DNA from: Helochares maculicollis
Lineage: Eukaryota > Arthropoda > Insecta > Coleoptera > Hydrophilidae
NCBI GenBank assembly: GCA_033557835.1
Contig: JAWQRO010000431.1
Coordinates: 1 to 39,201 of the forward strand
Reading direction: 5' to 3'
Length of the DNA stretch: 39,201 bases
Shown: positions 1 to 9,954 of the stretch, piece after piece
Layout of the letters: the number at the start of each line of letters is the position of its first letter
Numbering within the stretch: the stretch's first letter is position 1
Notes under the pieces: model-generated
What the model saw: only the letters and a program-made list of their open reading frames with translations
The model's database searches: none
Told to the model about the DNA's origin: nothing
Program-made: the position numbers and the translations under genes

Positions 1-23
1 ATATATACATATATATTCCAGAT

Positions 24-345
24 TTTTAAGTTGAAGACGACTTAAACTAATCAGATAGTAGTTTTATCTAACAGAGGTAAGAGACACCATGAATGTGCGT
101 AGAAGTTAAAATACAGTCTACCTGCTAACTAGAGAATCCATTGGATTCTTTTAATGCATAATGAGCGTGAATGAGTACCAATTAAAATTTATATGATGAC
201 AAAAAGAAAGGGTAAGAACGAAAAACGATATTAAAAAGCAAACCGAATCATCAACAGAGATCCAGATTAATTCTATCAACGCTAGGATTAAACAACAGAA
301 AGTTGTATAAATTCTTAATATATCAATACAATAGATTTAATAAAA
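24..345. repeat. Unknown interspersed repeat, copy 1
   Basis: This stretch aligns by eye with 2125-2445, with substitutions and small indels. Shared blocks include the segment reading 'aacagaggtaa', the 'gaaagggtaa' block followed by an A-rich run, the 'gcaaaccgaa' block and the closing 'cgaaagttgta' or 'agaaagttgta' block. No coding frame is visible in either copy. Its right edge meets a mariner remnant at about 338, so the mariner probably inserted into it. It could be the untranslated end of the LINE that follows copy 2, or a non-autonomous element; its class is not known. Confidence 0.6.
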
Positions 346-1290
346 TTTTATGGTATGAAATACAGTTTATTATTCATTATACTATAGTTTCCTTGAGCAT
401 CATACATTTATTCCAACGAGATTCCAATTTATGAATTCCATCCCTGAAGTGAATCTGAAAGTGCTACAAAATACGCTTCCACAAATGTTATGACCTCATG
501 ATTTAATACTTTTATTAGGTTTAGAAACAGACGGAAAGTCACTAAGGACTAAATCTGGTTAACACAGTGGACGCTCCAGCTTAATTTATAGATTTTAGTC
601 ATTGTTAAAATACTGTTAGCATCTTTTTGGTCGATTTCTGAACACGAACTCGTTTTGGAGCCGAAGAATTCGGGCCACACCACTCTTTAAGCTATTTTTT
701 TATTTAGGATCACGGTGGTAGACCAAAGTCACATCTATAGTGATGAATCGACGCACACTATCAACTTTTTTCTTTTGCAAACGCTCTAAATGTTGCTGAG
801 AAAGTCATATTCGGCAGTGTTTTTGTTCCATTTTTAGTGAATGCTGCACCCACTGTGCCCACAGCTTTCTGACACCCAATACTTCAGTCAAAATATTATT
901 TACACTGCACAATGAGATGTCTAGGGCTTTTAATAAGTCTCTTTCAATCACTGGACGATTGTGTTGTTGTTGCTTTTCGTCATTCTTAACGTGGATCGTC
1001 TTCAAGGCTTGTACGGCCAAGTTTAAATGCAGCAACCCATCTTTATAATGTCCTAATTGAAGACGAAGAGTCCATACACACTTTCAAAACTCGTTCATAA
1101 ATTTCTTTGGTTTTCAAATCTTCCAAAAAAATTCGAACACTGCACGATACTATATTTTTTCCATTGTAAAAAAATACTGTGATACCTCGATACTAAACGG
1201 CTTGTACACAAAGAATGAACTGATAGATTGAAATGAAACATCACAGGCTCAAATAAAGAGTATACCAACATAACAAACATTATTTAGGTT
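338..1290 (-). mobile_element. Mariner remnant, lineage A, copy 1 (internally deleted)
   Basis: The minus strand of 805-1035 encodes a second helix-turn-helix stretch typical of mariner transposases, with the readable string SVNNILTEVLGVRKL followed by a WVQHSLKMEQKH segment. The left end carries the family's 3' untranslated sequence, which is shared with 18.5 kb and 30.2 kb. The right end reads 'ccaacataacaaa' and then 'ttaggtt', matching the other copies' termini. At about 950 bp it is shorter than a full mariner (about 1.3 kb); the catalytic DDE core is largely missing and stops are frequent. It is a dead fossil copy. The boundaries are approximate because the left inverted repeat is not clear. 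Confidence 0.8.
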
Positions 1291-1540
1291 AGCATGCTCT
1301 TTCTTATCGAAAGAATCGAACTTACTGAGTAACCTAACATAAACTTGGCCTCATCATATATTATTGAATAGAAGAAGTTGATTCCAACACACCTGTTTCA
1401 ATTTCGAAATAAACACTCAACGATTGACCAAGTTCATTAAAAATCGGCATTGAGAAACCTTACCAAGAAAAGCAAATGTAGTTGGCTGTATTTGTTTGAC
1501 ATGGTGGAGTTCCTTTGCTTCCTATGCTTCACTTACGTTC

Positions 1541-1575
1541 ATATATATGCATATATATATATATATATATATATA
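1541..1575. repeat. (AT)n microsatellite
   Basis: An alternating AT tract of about 35 bases with one GC interruption. It lies directly before the Penelope-like terminal fragment at 1589. Penelope-like elements often insert next to AT microsatellites, so the adjacency may not be accidental. Confidence 0.9.
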
Positions 1576-1588
1576 AATTAAATAAAAA

Positions 1589-1670
1589 CGTCACTTCTGA
1601 CGATGCTTCTTATTAAAATGAAGCGAAACTGTAAACATTAACAGCTAAATAAACATCTATAGCTACTAAA
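1589..1670 (+). repeat. Solo Penelope-like terminal sequence (copy of 38687-38766)
   Basis: About 80 bases are nearly identical to 38687-38766, where the same sequence precedes a Penelope-like open frame. The block contains 'ctgacga', a 5-bp stem (GCTTC at 1605-1609 with GAAGC at 1620-1624) and 'gaaac'. That order resembles the catalytic core of the hammerhead ribozymes known from Penelope-like elements. No coding sequence follows here, so this is a solo or heavily truncated insertion. Similarity ends near 1670, where mariner terminal sequence begins. Confidence 0.65.
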
Positions 1671-1671
1671 C

Positions 1672-1743
1672 CAACATAACGAAAACTTTGGACTGATAGC
1701 ATATCCCATTCTTATTGGCACAAAAACTTAATGAACAACCTAG
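1672..1743. mobile_element. Terminal fragment of a lineage A mariner
   Basis: The segment holds 'ccaacataac' and, at 1722-1743, an 'aaaacttaatgaacaacctag' type terminus followed by TA. This matches the right end of the 18.5-19.45 kb mariner, which ends 'gatgaacaacctag' followed by TA. Only the inverted-repeat region and a little flank remain. It may be a relic of a much larger deletion. Confidence 0.55.
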
Positions 1744-2124
1744 TATAAGAACATTTAACTTATCTTAAGAATGCTACTTGCTACTTTTGGTCAGAGATTT
1801 TTCTTAGCTCTGTTAAATTGCGTGCAACATTTTCAAAGTCTGATCCAATAGAACACTTTAAAAATGGATTCTTTTGAGACAAGTTTAACAAGTGCTCATT
1901 ATTAGAGACTACCCAAAGTATACTATAGTTGTATTAAAAATTGCATCTTTTTATTGAAAAAGAATATTTATTAAATACATATAATCTTGTTGTGTTGAAG
2001 TATGTGTAAATTATGAACATATCCGCAACTATGCAGCTCATTTATTTACACTGGAATGTTGCGTGGAGACACTTTAGATTTTCAAAACTTCTTCAACACG
2101 TCTACTTGCTTTATTGTGGTCAGA
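1744..2124. other. AT-rich spacer, nothing recognised
   Basis: I see no coding frame, inverted repeat or RNA gene here. It separates the mariner terminal fragment from the second copy of the unknown repeat. Confidence 0.5.
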
Positions 2125-2445
2125 CTTTTTAGTTGAAAACGAATACAAGCAGACGCTTCAGGAATAGCCATTGGTGAAGTAACAGAGGTAACAGAGCACA
2201 TACTTTTAGTCTACTTGCGTACCATGAAATCCCAGTAGATTATTTTTAAGCATTATGAATGTGAAAGAGTAAATATTAAAATTTGTATGACAAGCAGAAA
2301 GGGTAAAAATGAAAACAGATATTGAAAGCAAACCGAACCATCAAGAGAAACCCAGCTAAACTCTATCGGTGATAGGTTTAAGCAACCGAAAGTTGTAGAA
2401 ATTCTAAATAGATCAAAACAAGTCTATAGAATTAAAAGTAACAAC
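2125..2445. repeat. Unknown interspersed repeat, copy 2
   Basis: This is the diverged counterpart of 24-345, about 2.1 kb away and in the same orientation. The shared order of blocks (an 'agttgaa' start, 'taacagaggtaa', 'gaaagggtaa', 'gcaaaccgaa', 'cgaaagttgta') is kept along the whole 320 bases. The copy is followed within 40 bases by an antisense LINE remnant, so it could be that LINE's tail. Confidence 0.6.
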
Positions 2446-2479
2446 AAATCAATCATTAGAAAATATTAAGTCTACAAAA

Positions 2480-3900
2480 AAAGAATATGCGATTCGTTGT
2501 TTTCCATAACTTTTTGAATTGTCTGGTCATTCTTACCAAGCAGCCCCACCCATTCCATTGTCTCTTCTTAATAATTTCTAAGGTACATCTTCGCATTCGT
2601 TCTCTTTTTGTCAGTCATAGAACTCTTCCCAAATATTTCACTGCGATGGATTCTCATCTTTTTGTTTCTGTGTTTTTATATTTTTATGATTTTGTGTTTT
2701 ATGTGGTCAGTAGATTTCTTAAATAACTCCTATTAGTTTATAATTCCCTCTTTTCCTCTAGGTTATTCCATAGTTTTTATCATGGGTGAGAATCGAATGC
2801 TTCCTCTAAATCTAAATCTGCTATGTAGGAATCTATTTTTGCTAAAACTGCTTTCCAAATCCAACAGTAATATTTCTATTTCAATTTATTATTCAAGATC
2901 TCTTCATATATTTTTCCTTCTGTACTTTGTACAGTGAGTTCATGATAGCTGTTCCAGTTGCTTTACTAAAAGTGGGTAAGAGCACTGCCGCTTCCCAGAC
3001 TTTTGGCATCGTGTTTTCCTGCTAGACCTTATTGTATATATTTAAGAGTACTTTCTCACCATAGCTTTGTGTATTCCCATTTTTATCTTCTTTAGAATAT
3101 CTGTTGATTCGTCCTGTTTTAGTTGGCCCTTTCTCTTGTTAATTCTCTTCTGCAGCCTCTTCTAGTAAACAATAGTCTATACTTTCAACTACCATCGAGT
3201 AAGTTTTTCAATTTTACACTTTCAACTTCTTTTACTCTTTCTTGTCTTTAATAATTCTAACACTCCACGTTCGCTATTTCTATTCAGTGCAGATTTTTTT
3301 TTGTTTTTCGACTTTATCAGTGTTAATTTCCCTTTTCCATGTCTCAACATTATTAGTGTTTATTTTGAGATTAATTTTGCTTCTGAAGTTGTATAGTTAT
3401 TTAGTTTCTGTAGGTTTCCCTCAAAATGTGTATGTACTAATCATCAAGGAGTTGTCAGACAATTATTAGACTCCTCGATTTCTGAGCTATGTAGCCGAAA
3501 TTCAAAACCTGCAAATTCAGGATTTTCTAATCCAGCAAGCACCAGCAACTATTGATGGCGAATTGTATAGAAATTGCCTAGATAATCGCAACACATTACA
3601 ATCATCGGTAGTGGAATCACATTTTGAATATATTGTGAACGACGGATGAAGTTGTAGCTTAGAAAAATTTGTTTTCTAACGTCAATCAGATATTCTGCTC
3701 TATGTGTATTGTTTGTGCTTGTAACATGTATGATACTTCCCTACTATGCTTCTTTTCTTACTAAGTTTTTACTATCCATAATTGAGTTGAGCATTAAATC
3801 TTTGTTTCCTACTAAACAATTGAGTAATTGTTGGCTTTGGAGGACTATGTTGAACATCATAACCAATATTTTCGTTCTGGCCATACTTTTCAGGTGTTCA
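2480..3900 (-). mobile_element. Decayed antisense LINE (reverse transcriptase remnant)
   Basis: Read on the minus strand, the segment around 2950-3060 gives a broken frame containing VLLNIYNKV, then MPKVWEAAVLLPTFSKATG. This is the usual block before the palm domain of LINE reverse transcriptases. Near 2780-2820 the same strand gives DLDLEEAFDS, which resembles the F(V/I)DLxKAFD motif that carries the first catalytic aspartate. Many stops and frameshifts interrupt it. The part above about 3120 may be the linker and endonuclease side, but it is too decayed to assign. The clade is uncertain (CR1/L2/RTE-like). Confidence 0.6.
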
Positions 3901-4689
3901 TGAAATCGAAGTATCCACTATTGGTTTTTTCTTTATTTGAGTGGATTGTAATTATGCCAGAAATGTCGAGTTGATTAGTTGTTTGGCATTAATTGCCTAT
4001 TTATGTAGTGGTTCCAGATCGAGAGTATTGTGAAAAATAATCTTCTATAAAATCCTGGAGCTCGAAGTTTTTACTTTGTATCATTGAAGTCCATGTCTTT
4101 TGGATTTCTTTCAAAATGCTGATTGATCTAGTCTCGAATTGAGTATTTTATTATATTAATTATGTTGAAGTTAATTCTGTTATTTTCTTCAAACACTTTA
4201 ACTCTAATTGGTTTAAAAAAGTATAAACGGGTTTTGTACTCGTTGCTATTTAAGATCTCCGTTTCTTAAGCTTGGGAGAGTTTCTGGAATTTTACAAACT
4301 CTAAACTTTTGATATAGTATTATCGCGTAATCATATCGAATACTTGTTTCTACTTTAATTACTTATTTTTGTGGTTAAATGATAACTGTTGATTTTCCTA
4401 TTGCTTGTATATGAAACAATAAATGTTTTTAGTATATTTTCGTTAAACATAATGTAAGTATCCAGTTCCTATAAGATGTCGATTCCAAGTAATGCAGCAA
4501 ATATTTTGTTGAATTTGAAAAGGAATAATTTCATTTTTGTATTTGGTGATTTAAATATCGATATTTGTATGTTGAGCTATGGAAGATGTTTTTTATTGCC
4601 CAATATATTTATAAATTTGGCCTATGATGCATTCCCATTTTTTATCGTTTTAAGACCACTTGTCAACTCACTCTTTGCTATTTTATATG

Positions 4690-5215
4690 TTGTTTCGCTT
4701 GTTAATTCTCTTCTAAAGTGTTTAGTATCAGTTGCTTCTTCTTGTTCATCGATTTCAGTATGCAAAATCTTCCAGCAACATTTTTTCCATTTTATATTGT
4801 AGCCTCTTCAAGTACACAACCTTTTCTTCATTTCAATTGTCATCGTAACAGTTTTCATATTTTGCACTTTCAAATGTTGTCTTTAATAAATCTAACACTT
4901 CATGGTGTCAATTTTCATTCCGCATAAATGTTTAGACTGTTTTTCGACTTTATCAGTATTTATTTACGTTTCCATCGCATCCTGATTATTAGTTTTAATT
5001 TTGAGATTATTAAGTTCTGTAGGTGTACGGATTTTTTGTTTCAATAGTTTTCCCTCGAAACGTAATAACATCTAATTATCAATCAATTATGAGACACGGA
5101 TTTAACTTCTCAATTTGTCAGTTATGAAGTCTCTTTGAAACATTTTAAATTCAGAATTTTGTACGCCAGAGAACAGTAGCAGCTATTGACAACGTATTGT
5201 ATTGAAATTGCCAAA
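4690..5215 (-). mobile_element. Second partial copy of the same antisense LINE
   Basis: This region parallels 3120-3620 at an offset of about 1633 bases. Shared blocks include 'cttgttaattctcttct', 'tctttaataa(t/a)tctaacact', 'tttttcgactttatcagt', 'attttgagatta' and 'ttctgtaggt', in the same order. Both copies are heavily mutated and not identical to each other, so they are either old insertions of one family or an old tandem duplication. No usable frame remains. The interval 3900-4690 between them is AT-rich and unassigned. Confidence 0.55.
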
Positions 5216-5239
5216 ATTATAAATATATCTTTTAAATTC

Positions 5240-5760
5240 GTTCTTCCGTTAGAAGGAGCGATGCTTGAAATCACTCCAATCTATGCCGGTAAATTTAAAT
5301 GCACTGTTGAGATTTCGACCGCCGGCATCATTTCGCACCACTGGCACAATGTACAGCGCCTTTCAGGCTCAATATGAACAAGAGTAGCCAGCAGTATGCG
5401 CTTCCAACCAACATCAGCACGGCCAATCAATCACCTCTTCTATATGTCCGACGAGGAAGCAGCAAAGAGTCAAAGAATCGTCGGTGTAGGTGGTTATACG
5501 GCAACGCGAAAGGACATTTCGAAATGAGGCAGAAGACAAATGAATACGTCATGCGATCAATGCGTCATCTATTGTCAGGAATCCCCTTGCGGCATATTCG
5601 ACTTTCGTTCCATTCGCATGGACTGCTGCACTCTCTAGCCATTGAAGCAGTAACTTAGCAACCCTTGCAGATGCACCGAACAAGCATGTAGCGGTTGTCG
5701 ATGCTCGGGCAGCTGATGCTAAAGAGGCTGCTTTAATCTTCTGCCGCAGTTAAAACCGTG
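5240..5760 (+). other. Unidentified GC-richer island with short open frames
   Basis: Base composition is clearly less AT-rich than the flanks. Short + strand frames (5186-5377 and 5374-5658) and a third frame near 5650-5750 give protein-like text, such as ISTAGIISHHWHNVQRL, INHLFYMSDEEAAKSQ, and an alanine-rich stretch with VAVVDARAADAKEAAL. No single frame spans the island, so if it was coding it is now frameshifted. I do not recognise a family. It could be a pseudogene, an unidentified mobile element, or transferred DNA. Confidence 0.4.
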
Positions 5761-6594
5761 TTAAGGTGCTGTTCACCCCCACAAACTGTGAATTCAAGAA
5801 CTCGAACTTAAACTCTTGGATACATCCAAAAGCGTGGGTTGAGTATTCGGCACGTAGGAGTTGATAGACGATATTTACCCTTTCGAATCATTTTTAATAT
5901 TTCGCCTACGACATGCTGTGGACTCGCCGAACGTAGGAGGATTTGATATGTAACAAAGCCGGTCTAGTTGGAAATTGTATATTAAACGCATAGTTGAAGT
6001 TTGCGTGCGTTGGAGGATATTGGCGACGAACTAATTAACACACTGAAATAGCTATTACAAAATTCCCTGCTTTTTTCATACATACTATGCTTTGGTGTTA
6101 ATATTGCAAAACAAAATTGTTTTAGAAAAATTTCTTCTCTAACATTCATGTGAAAAAACACACATTTGTAGAATAAATATTTTCTTTATGCCTTATTTAA
6201 ATGTCACGTTCTTGATAACAAGTAAATCATATGAACTTATAAAGCACGAAATAAGAGGAAACAGCAAAATAAATTACAACCACAGTGACTAGGGAGGCGA
6301 CGCATGTTTGCTCTGTTTTTTATGTCGATATGTTAAATTCAAAAGCAGCTAATAAGATATTTATATCACACATGTTTATATATGTTGAAATTAAGCACTT
6401 TCTGTATTTTTCGAATTGAAATAAAGTTATTTTAAGTCTCTGCGTTTCCTCTGCATGTTCTCAATTTATTAATCTACTTACTATTTATAGTTGACATTTA
6501 TATACAGAAAGTATTTATTAAGTATGAAGTCAGTCAAATAAATCGAATTATTTTCCAATATTGGAAAGAGTTCACTTATATTAGACTTTTTGTA

Positions 6595-7866
6595 TTAGGT
6601 TGGTGCATAATTATTGCGACTTTGTTTAACAAAATGTATTCAACAAATAGGATTAAAATATTTAACAAAAATATATTTAAACAATTGTTCCGGGACGTAG
6701 TCACAATCCACTTAAAGACTTGCTAGCCATTTGCTTGGCAGCAAGTTGATTTTATGGATGAAGAAGTCACGATTCTTGGAGGCAATCCGCACGTTAATAT
6801 CGGCCATCTAGTCATCAAAATCGTCGTAAATTTTGTTTGTTTGCTAGTTTTTAAATGAGCAATTTACATGGTAGACTGTAAAAGCTTTAATCAGTGAATA
6901 TGGCGGATGTGGGAGCAGATCCCATCCCTTATCGGCGATCGATCCTAAGGCACAACAGTCAATATGAGGACGGCCATTATCGTGGTGGAAGACGATATTG
7001 TTCTTTTTTCCTGGTCGTTTTGCTTCGATTGCAATGTGAACGCGATCAAGTTGAGTCAGATAGTCGTCGTTGTTAATGTTGATTTGCCGTTTGCCATTTT
7101 TGTCCGGGATTCACCATTGTTCACGTTCATCCGCGTTGCTAAACCAATAACTAATACCATTCGATATGATTTTCCAGTAAATGATTTCGCTTCTGTCCCA
7201 CCAGACACACCACATAGACTTCTTACAGTGGATGCCTTTTGGAATTCGTTTGGGTGAAATACCTCACGATACGCAAATCATCTTTTGTTTGTCTTTTTGA
7301 ACAACGTCCACAATTCATCTCCAATAACAATCGTTTCGCTACAGTAAATCGGCAAAAATGCATACAGGTCCTGCTTTGTTGTTGGGGTAGAGCTCGGGAG
7401 TGACCAACCCAACTAATTTCCACACCTTTCCGAGGTTTTTAAGAAGACGAACTATCTTTAAGTAGTCGGCATTGAATTCTTCAGGCAACATTCGCCTTGT
7501 CAAGCTTTCGTCATCTTCTATCGCTGCCACTAGCGTGGTCGTCGAAATCCGGTGACCGACTTTTTCCTTCTTCATTTGCAAAGTTTGCGTCGGTCGTTTT
7601 GAACCTCTTGAACCATCTTTTAACTTTACTTTTGCTGATTGTTCCCTCGCCGAAGAGTTCGTTAATATGGCGGAATGACTGCCGCTTTCCAACCTCTCTC
7701 AAAATGGTAGAGCATGATATGGCGAATATGAAGATGATTTTTGGGCCACAGTTTTCTTCCTACAGAAGAGAAAAATATTTTTATAATAAAATAATAAACA
7801 AAACTCCTATTTTTTCAATCAAATAATAGCGCGAAGAAATGCCGCAATAATTATGCACTAACCTAA
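6595..7866 (-). mobile_element. Full-length but dead mariner, lineage B
   Basis: The 24-bp terminal inverted repeats read TTAGGTTGGTGCATAATTAT then TGCG on the left, and the right end matches with one mismatch. A TA duplication flanks the element at 6593-6594 and 7867-7868. The 1272-bp length is normal for mariner. The minus strand encodes, in broken frames, an N-terminal helix-turn-helix (INELFGEGTISKSKVKRWFK at 7511-7702), a RLLKNLGKVWKLVG segment, and near 6940-7000 the catalytic HDNGRPH and LPHPPYS motifs. The middle of the catalytic domain is badly decayed, so the element cannot make transposase. Its ends resemble those of the mariner group that includes the human Hsmar1 element. Confidence 0.92.
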
Positions 7867-7989
7867 TAACTACAAGAAACGCATTTCAGGGTTTATCCTG
7901 AAAAATATTTTACCAATTTTGTTTTAATTTAATTTAGCATAATGATGTGACATTTTTTCGTTAGTATATCTGACGTATATATTAAGTAT

Positions 7990-8630
7990 ACTTAACTACA
8001 GTGTGAGTCTCAGAACACGTCTTTGAGGATTACCAGATTTAATTGGATAAAATTCATAGGATATTGCATTCATGCTTATTCGGAATTGTCTATCTGATAA
8101 ATAAGCTTTGATCAGGTAATTGAGGAAGAGTTTGTTTCATTTTATAGAGCAGACCATCATGCCGAAGCTTGTAAAAAGCTCGGCGAACATCAAGGAAGAA
8201 TTTTGAGCAAGACTTCTAGGCCCTTATTGATTGTGTATACCATGACACTGTTGGATGGTTGAGTGTTCCTGTCAGAAAGTAAACTGACGTAAAGGTGTTA
8301 TTTGTAGAAGTACATTTCTTCTGAATAGTCGCAGTTTTTCAGTATTTTAGGAATCGAGGAGATTAAAGTTATGGGTCTATAGGAGAAAACGTCTGTTACG
8401 CGCTTCCCTGGTTTCGGGATTAAAATTATTGCAGATGCTTCAAATTGATAAAGCTACTATCCAAGTTTCAATATAGCGTTATAAATGTAGGTTAGCGTCA
8501 ATAGTTCTTTTTTGGAAGTTCTTTTAGCATTTTCGGTGATGTTAGATCTATTTGCATGTGATTTTTATGATATGGCAATTGCCGGCTTGCTTTGCACGAA
8601 GGATTAATATTCTATCATGCTATTTGTAGA
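7990..8630 (-). mobile_element. Jockey-type LINE reverse transcriptase fragment
   Basis: On the minus strand, reading from about 8560 down, the text runs ELLTLTYIYNAILKLG, then IILIPKPGKRVTDVFSYRPI and TLISSIPKILKN, the conserved entry block of Jockey-clade reverse transcriptases. After a gap near 8190 follows FLDVRRAFYKLRHDGLLYKM, which matches the motif A region of this clade; the aspartate in FLDV is present. A degraded form of the VPQGSVLGP motif reads NPQRRVLRLTL near 8010. At least three frameshifts or stops break it. Endonuclease, the YxDD motif and the tail are absent. The fragment sits just right of the lineage B mariner. Confidence 0.8.
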
Positions 8631-8659
8631 GTGTAGCGGACTACATGAAGAATAAAATA

Positions 8660-9720
8660 CTAATAAATACCGGCCCGGCGAAGATAATTTGCACATTTCA
8701 TTGACATCTGTTAGAACGACTTAGAGATATATTCTTCTAATCATCTTTCTTTAGGTGGAAGATGGTAATATAAAGCGATATTATTTCGAGGTGAAGTTCT
8801 GACTTATTTACAAAAATAAAGCTTTTATTTTACTGCGATTATGTCAAAGTCTACTTATTGATAATATTTTTAAAAAATGTATAAAATAACAATTTTTTTG
8901 AATTTAAAACTGCCTATGTATATCACGTACACACACGTTAATGACAGAATGCAAAAAATGGTCAAAATAGATTCCTAGAACCTTCAAAATAGTAATAAGA
9001 GTATGTAAAAATTACATGTTAATACTAAAAATGATTATTTGGAAGGAAAATAGCCAACGACATACCAAATACTTCACATGTAAAATATCTCGCTTGTAAA
9101 GAGCTCTACATAATCTGTATAGATGAAAAGATTGACGAATATCTTTGAAGCGCAAACAAAAGTCTACATCTCTGGGGCTTCGCTGCAGGAAAGGGCGAAA
9201 CAGAAATGACAGAATATCAGATATCACCCTAGTTAGCTATATTCTATAAAACAGCATTTGTTTTTAGAGCCAATTTTTTGTGAAAATAGATTATTTTAAA
9301 GAACATCTTTTTCGTTTTGTCCCTTAGTTTTAGTCTTAACCATAGTTAATGGAGAAAATCCGCCAAGGCGTCTCTATCGGCTAAGATGAGGGAGCAAGAA
9401 TTGACAATAAGGGGAAAATTTACGAACATTCGAAATGTGGAAACCATCGATAAAGGGATAGACTGAAACAAAATGTGATGAAGGTGATATAGCAATAGCA
9501 GAGGGTGAATTAAATCGTCTCGGGATCCGAAGTGCGTCCGGGGCGGAAAGAGGGTGGCGACCCCTAAACTCAATATATTATATGGATTTTTATTGCCTTG
9601 TACTGGGGTGTCGGCAATAATGATCATTGCTACCGGTAAATTGATTCGGTTACGCTATTTGAGGTCGTGAAGTACGGTGGTGAGTTATTACGCACTTAAC
9701 GTTGGTTGTTTTCTTTTTTT
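8660..9720. other. Non-coding stretch upstream of the first visible exon
   Basis: 8660-9340 is AT-rich with nothing recognised. 9340-9650 is less AT-rich, contains long runs free of obvious decay, and lies next to the exon at 9726. It has no mobile-element signature and could be conserved regulatory or intronic sequence. The polypyrimidine tract and AG of the splice acceptor are at about 9705-9725. Confidence 0.45.
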
Positions 9721-9725
9721 TTCAG

Positions 9726-9954
9726 GACTATGCGGGAAACGGCCGGAACCCTACTATGGTGTTCTTATAGGGCGTCTTCAAAACTTCGCCCATGGCATAA
9801 ATGGAACGGCGTACGCTGTTGATGAGAGCACTATTTTCATCAAAGGCTTCTCATATGACGGTATGGGTCCTGACGCCTTTTTCTGGATTGGCAACTCGCC
9901 CAGGCCCAGTCCTGAAGGGATCATCATTCCTTATCCTGAGGATTATTCAGGACG
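9726..9954 (+). CDS. Skeletor: Skeletor-like gene, exon with first half of DM13 domain 1 (partial gene)
   Basis: The exon follows a strong acceptor (a T-rich tract ending TTCAG at 9725) and ends at the donor GTTAGT (9955). It starts with the last two bases of a split codon and ends with two bases of an Arg codon completed by the exon at 15004. It encodes about 76 residues, beginning LCGKRPEPYYGVLIGRL and including VDESTIFIKGFSYDGMGPDA then FFWIGN. That is the N-terminal two-thirds of a DM13 domain, with the typical YYG start, the F-YDG-GPDA core and the FFWIG strand. DM13 domains occur in extracellular or secreted insect proteins such as Skeletor and Knickkopf. No methionine or signal peptide precedes it, so earlier exons must exist; the ATG at 9677 is on the intron side of the acceptor. 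Confidence 0.92.
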
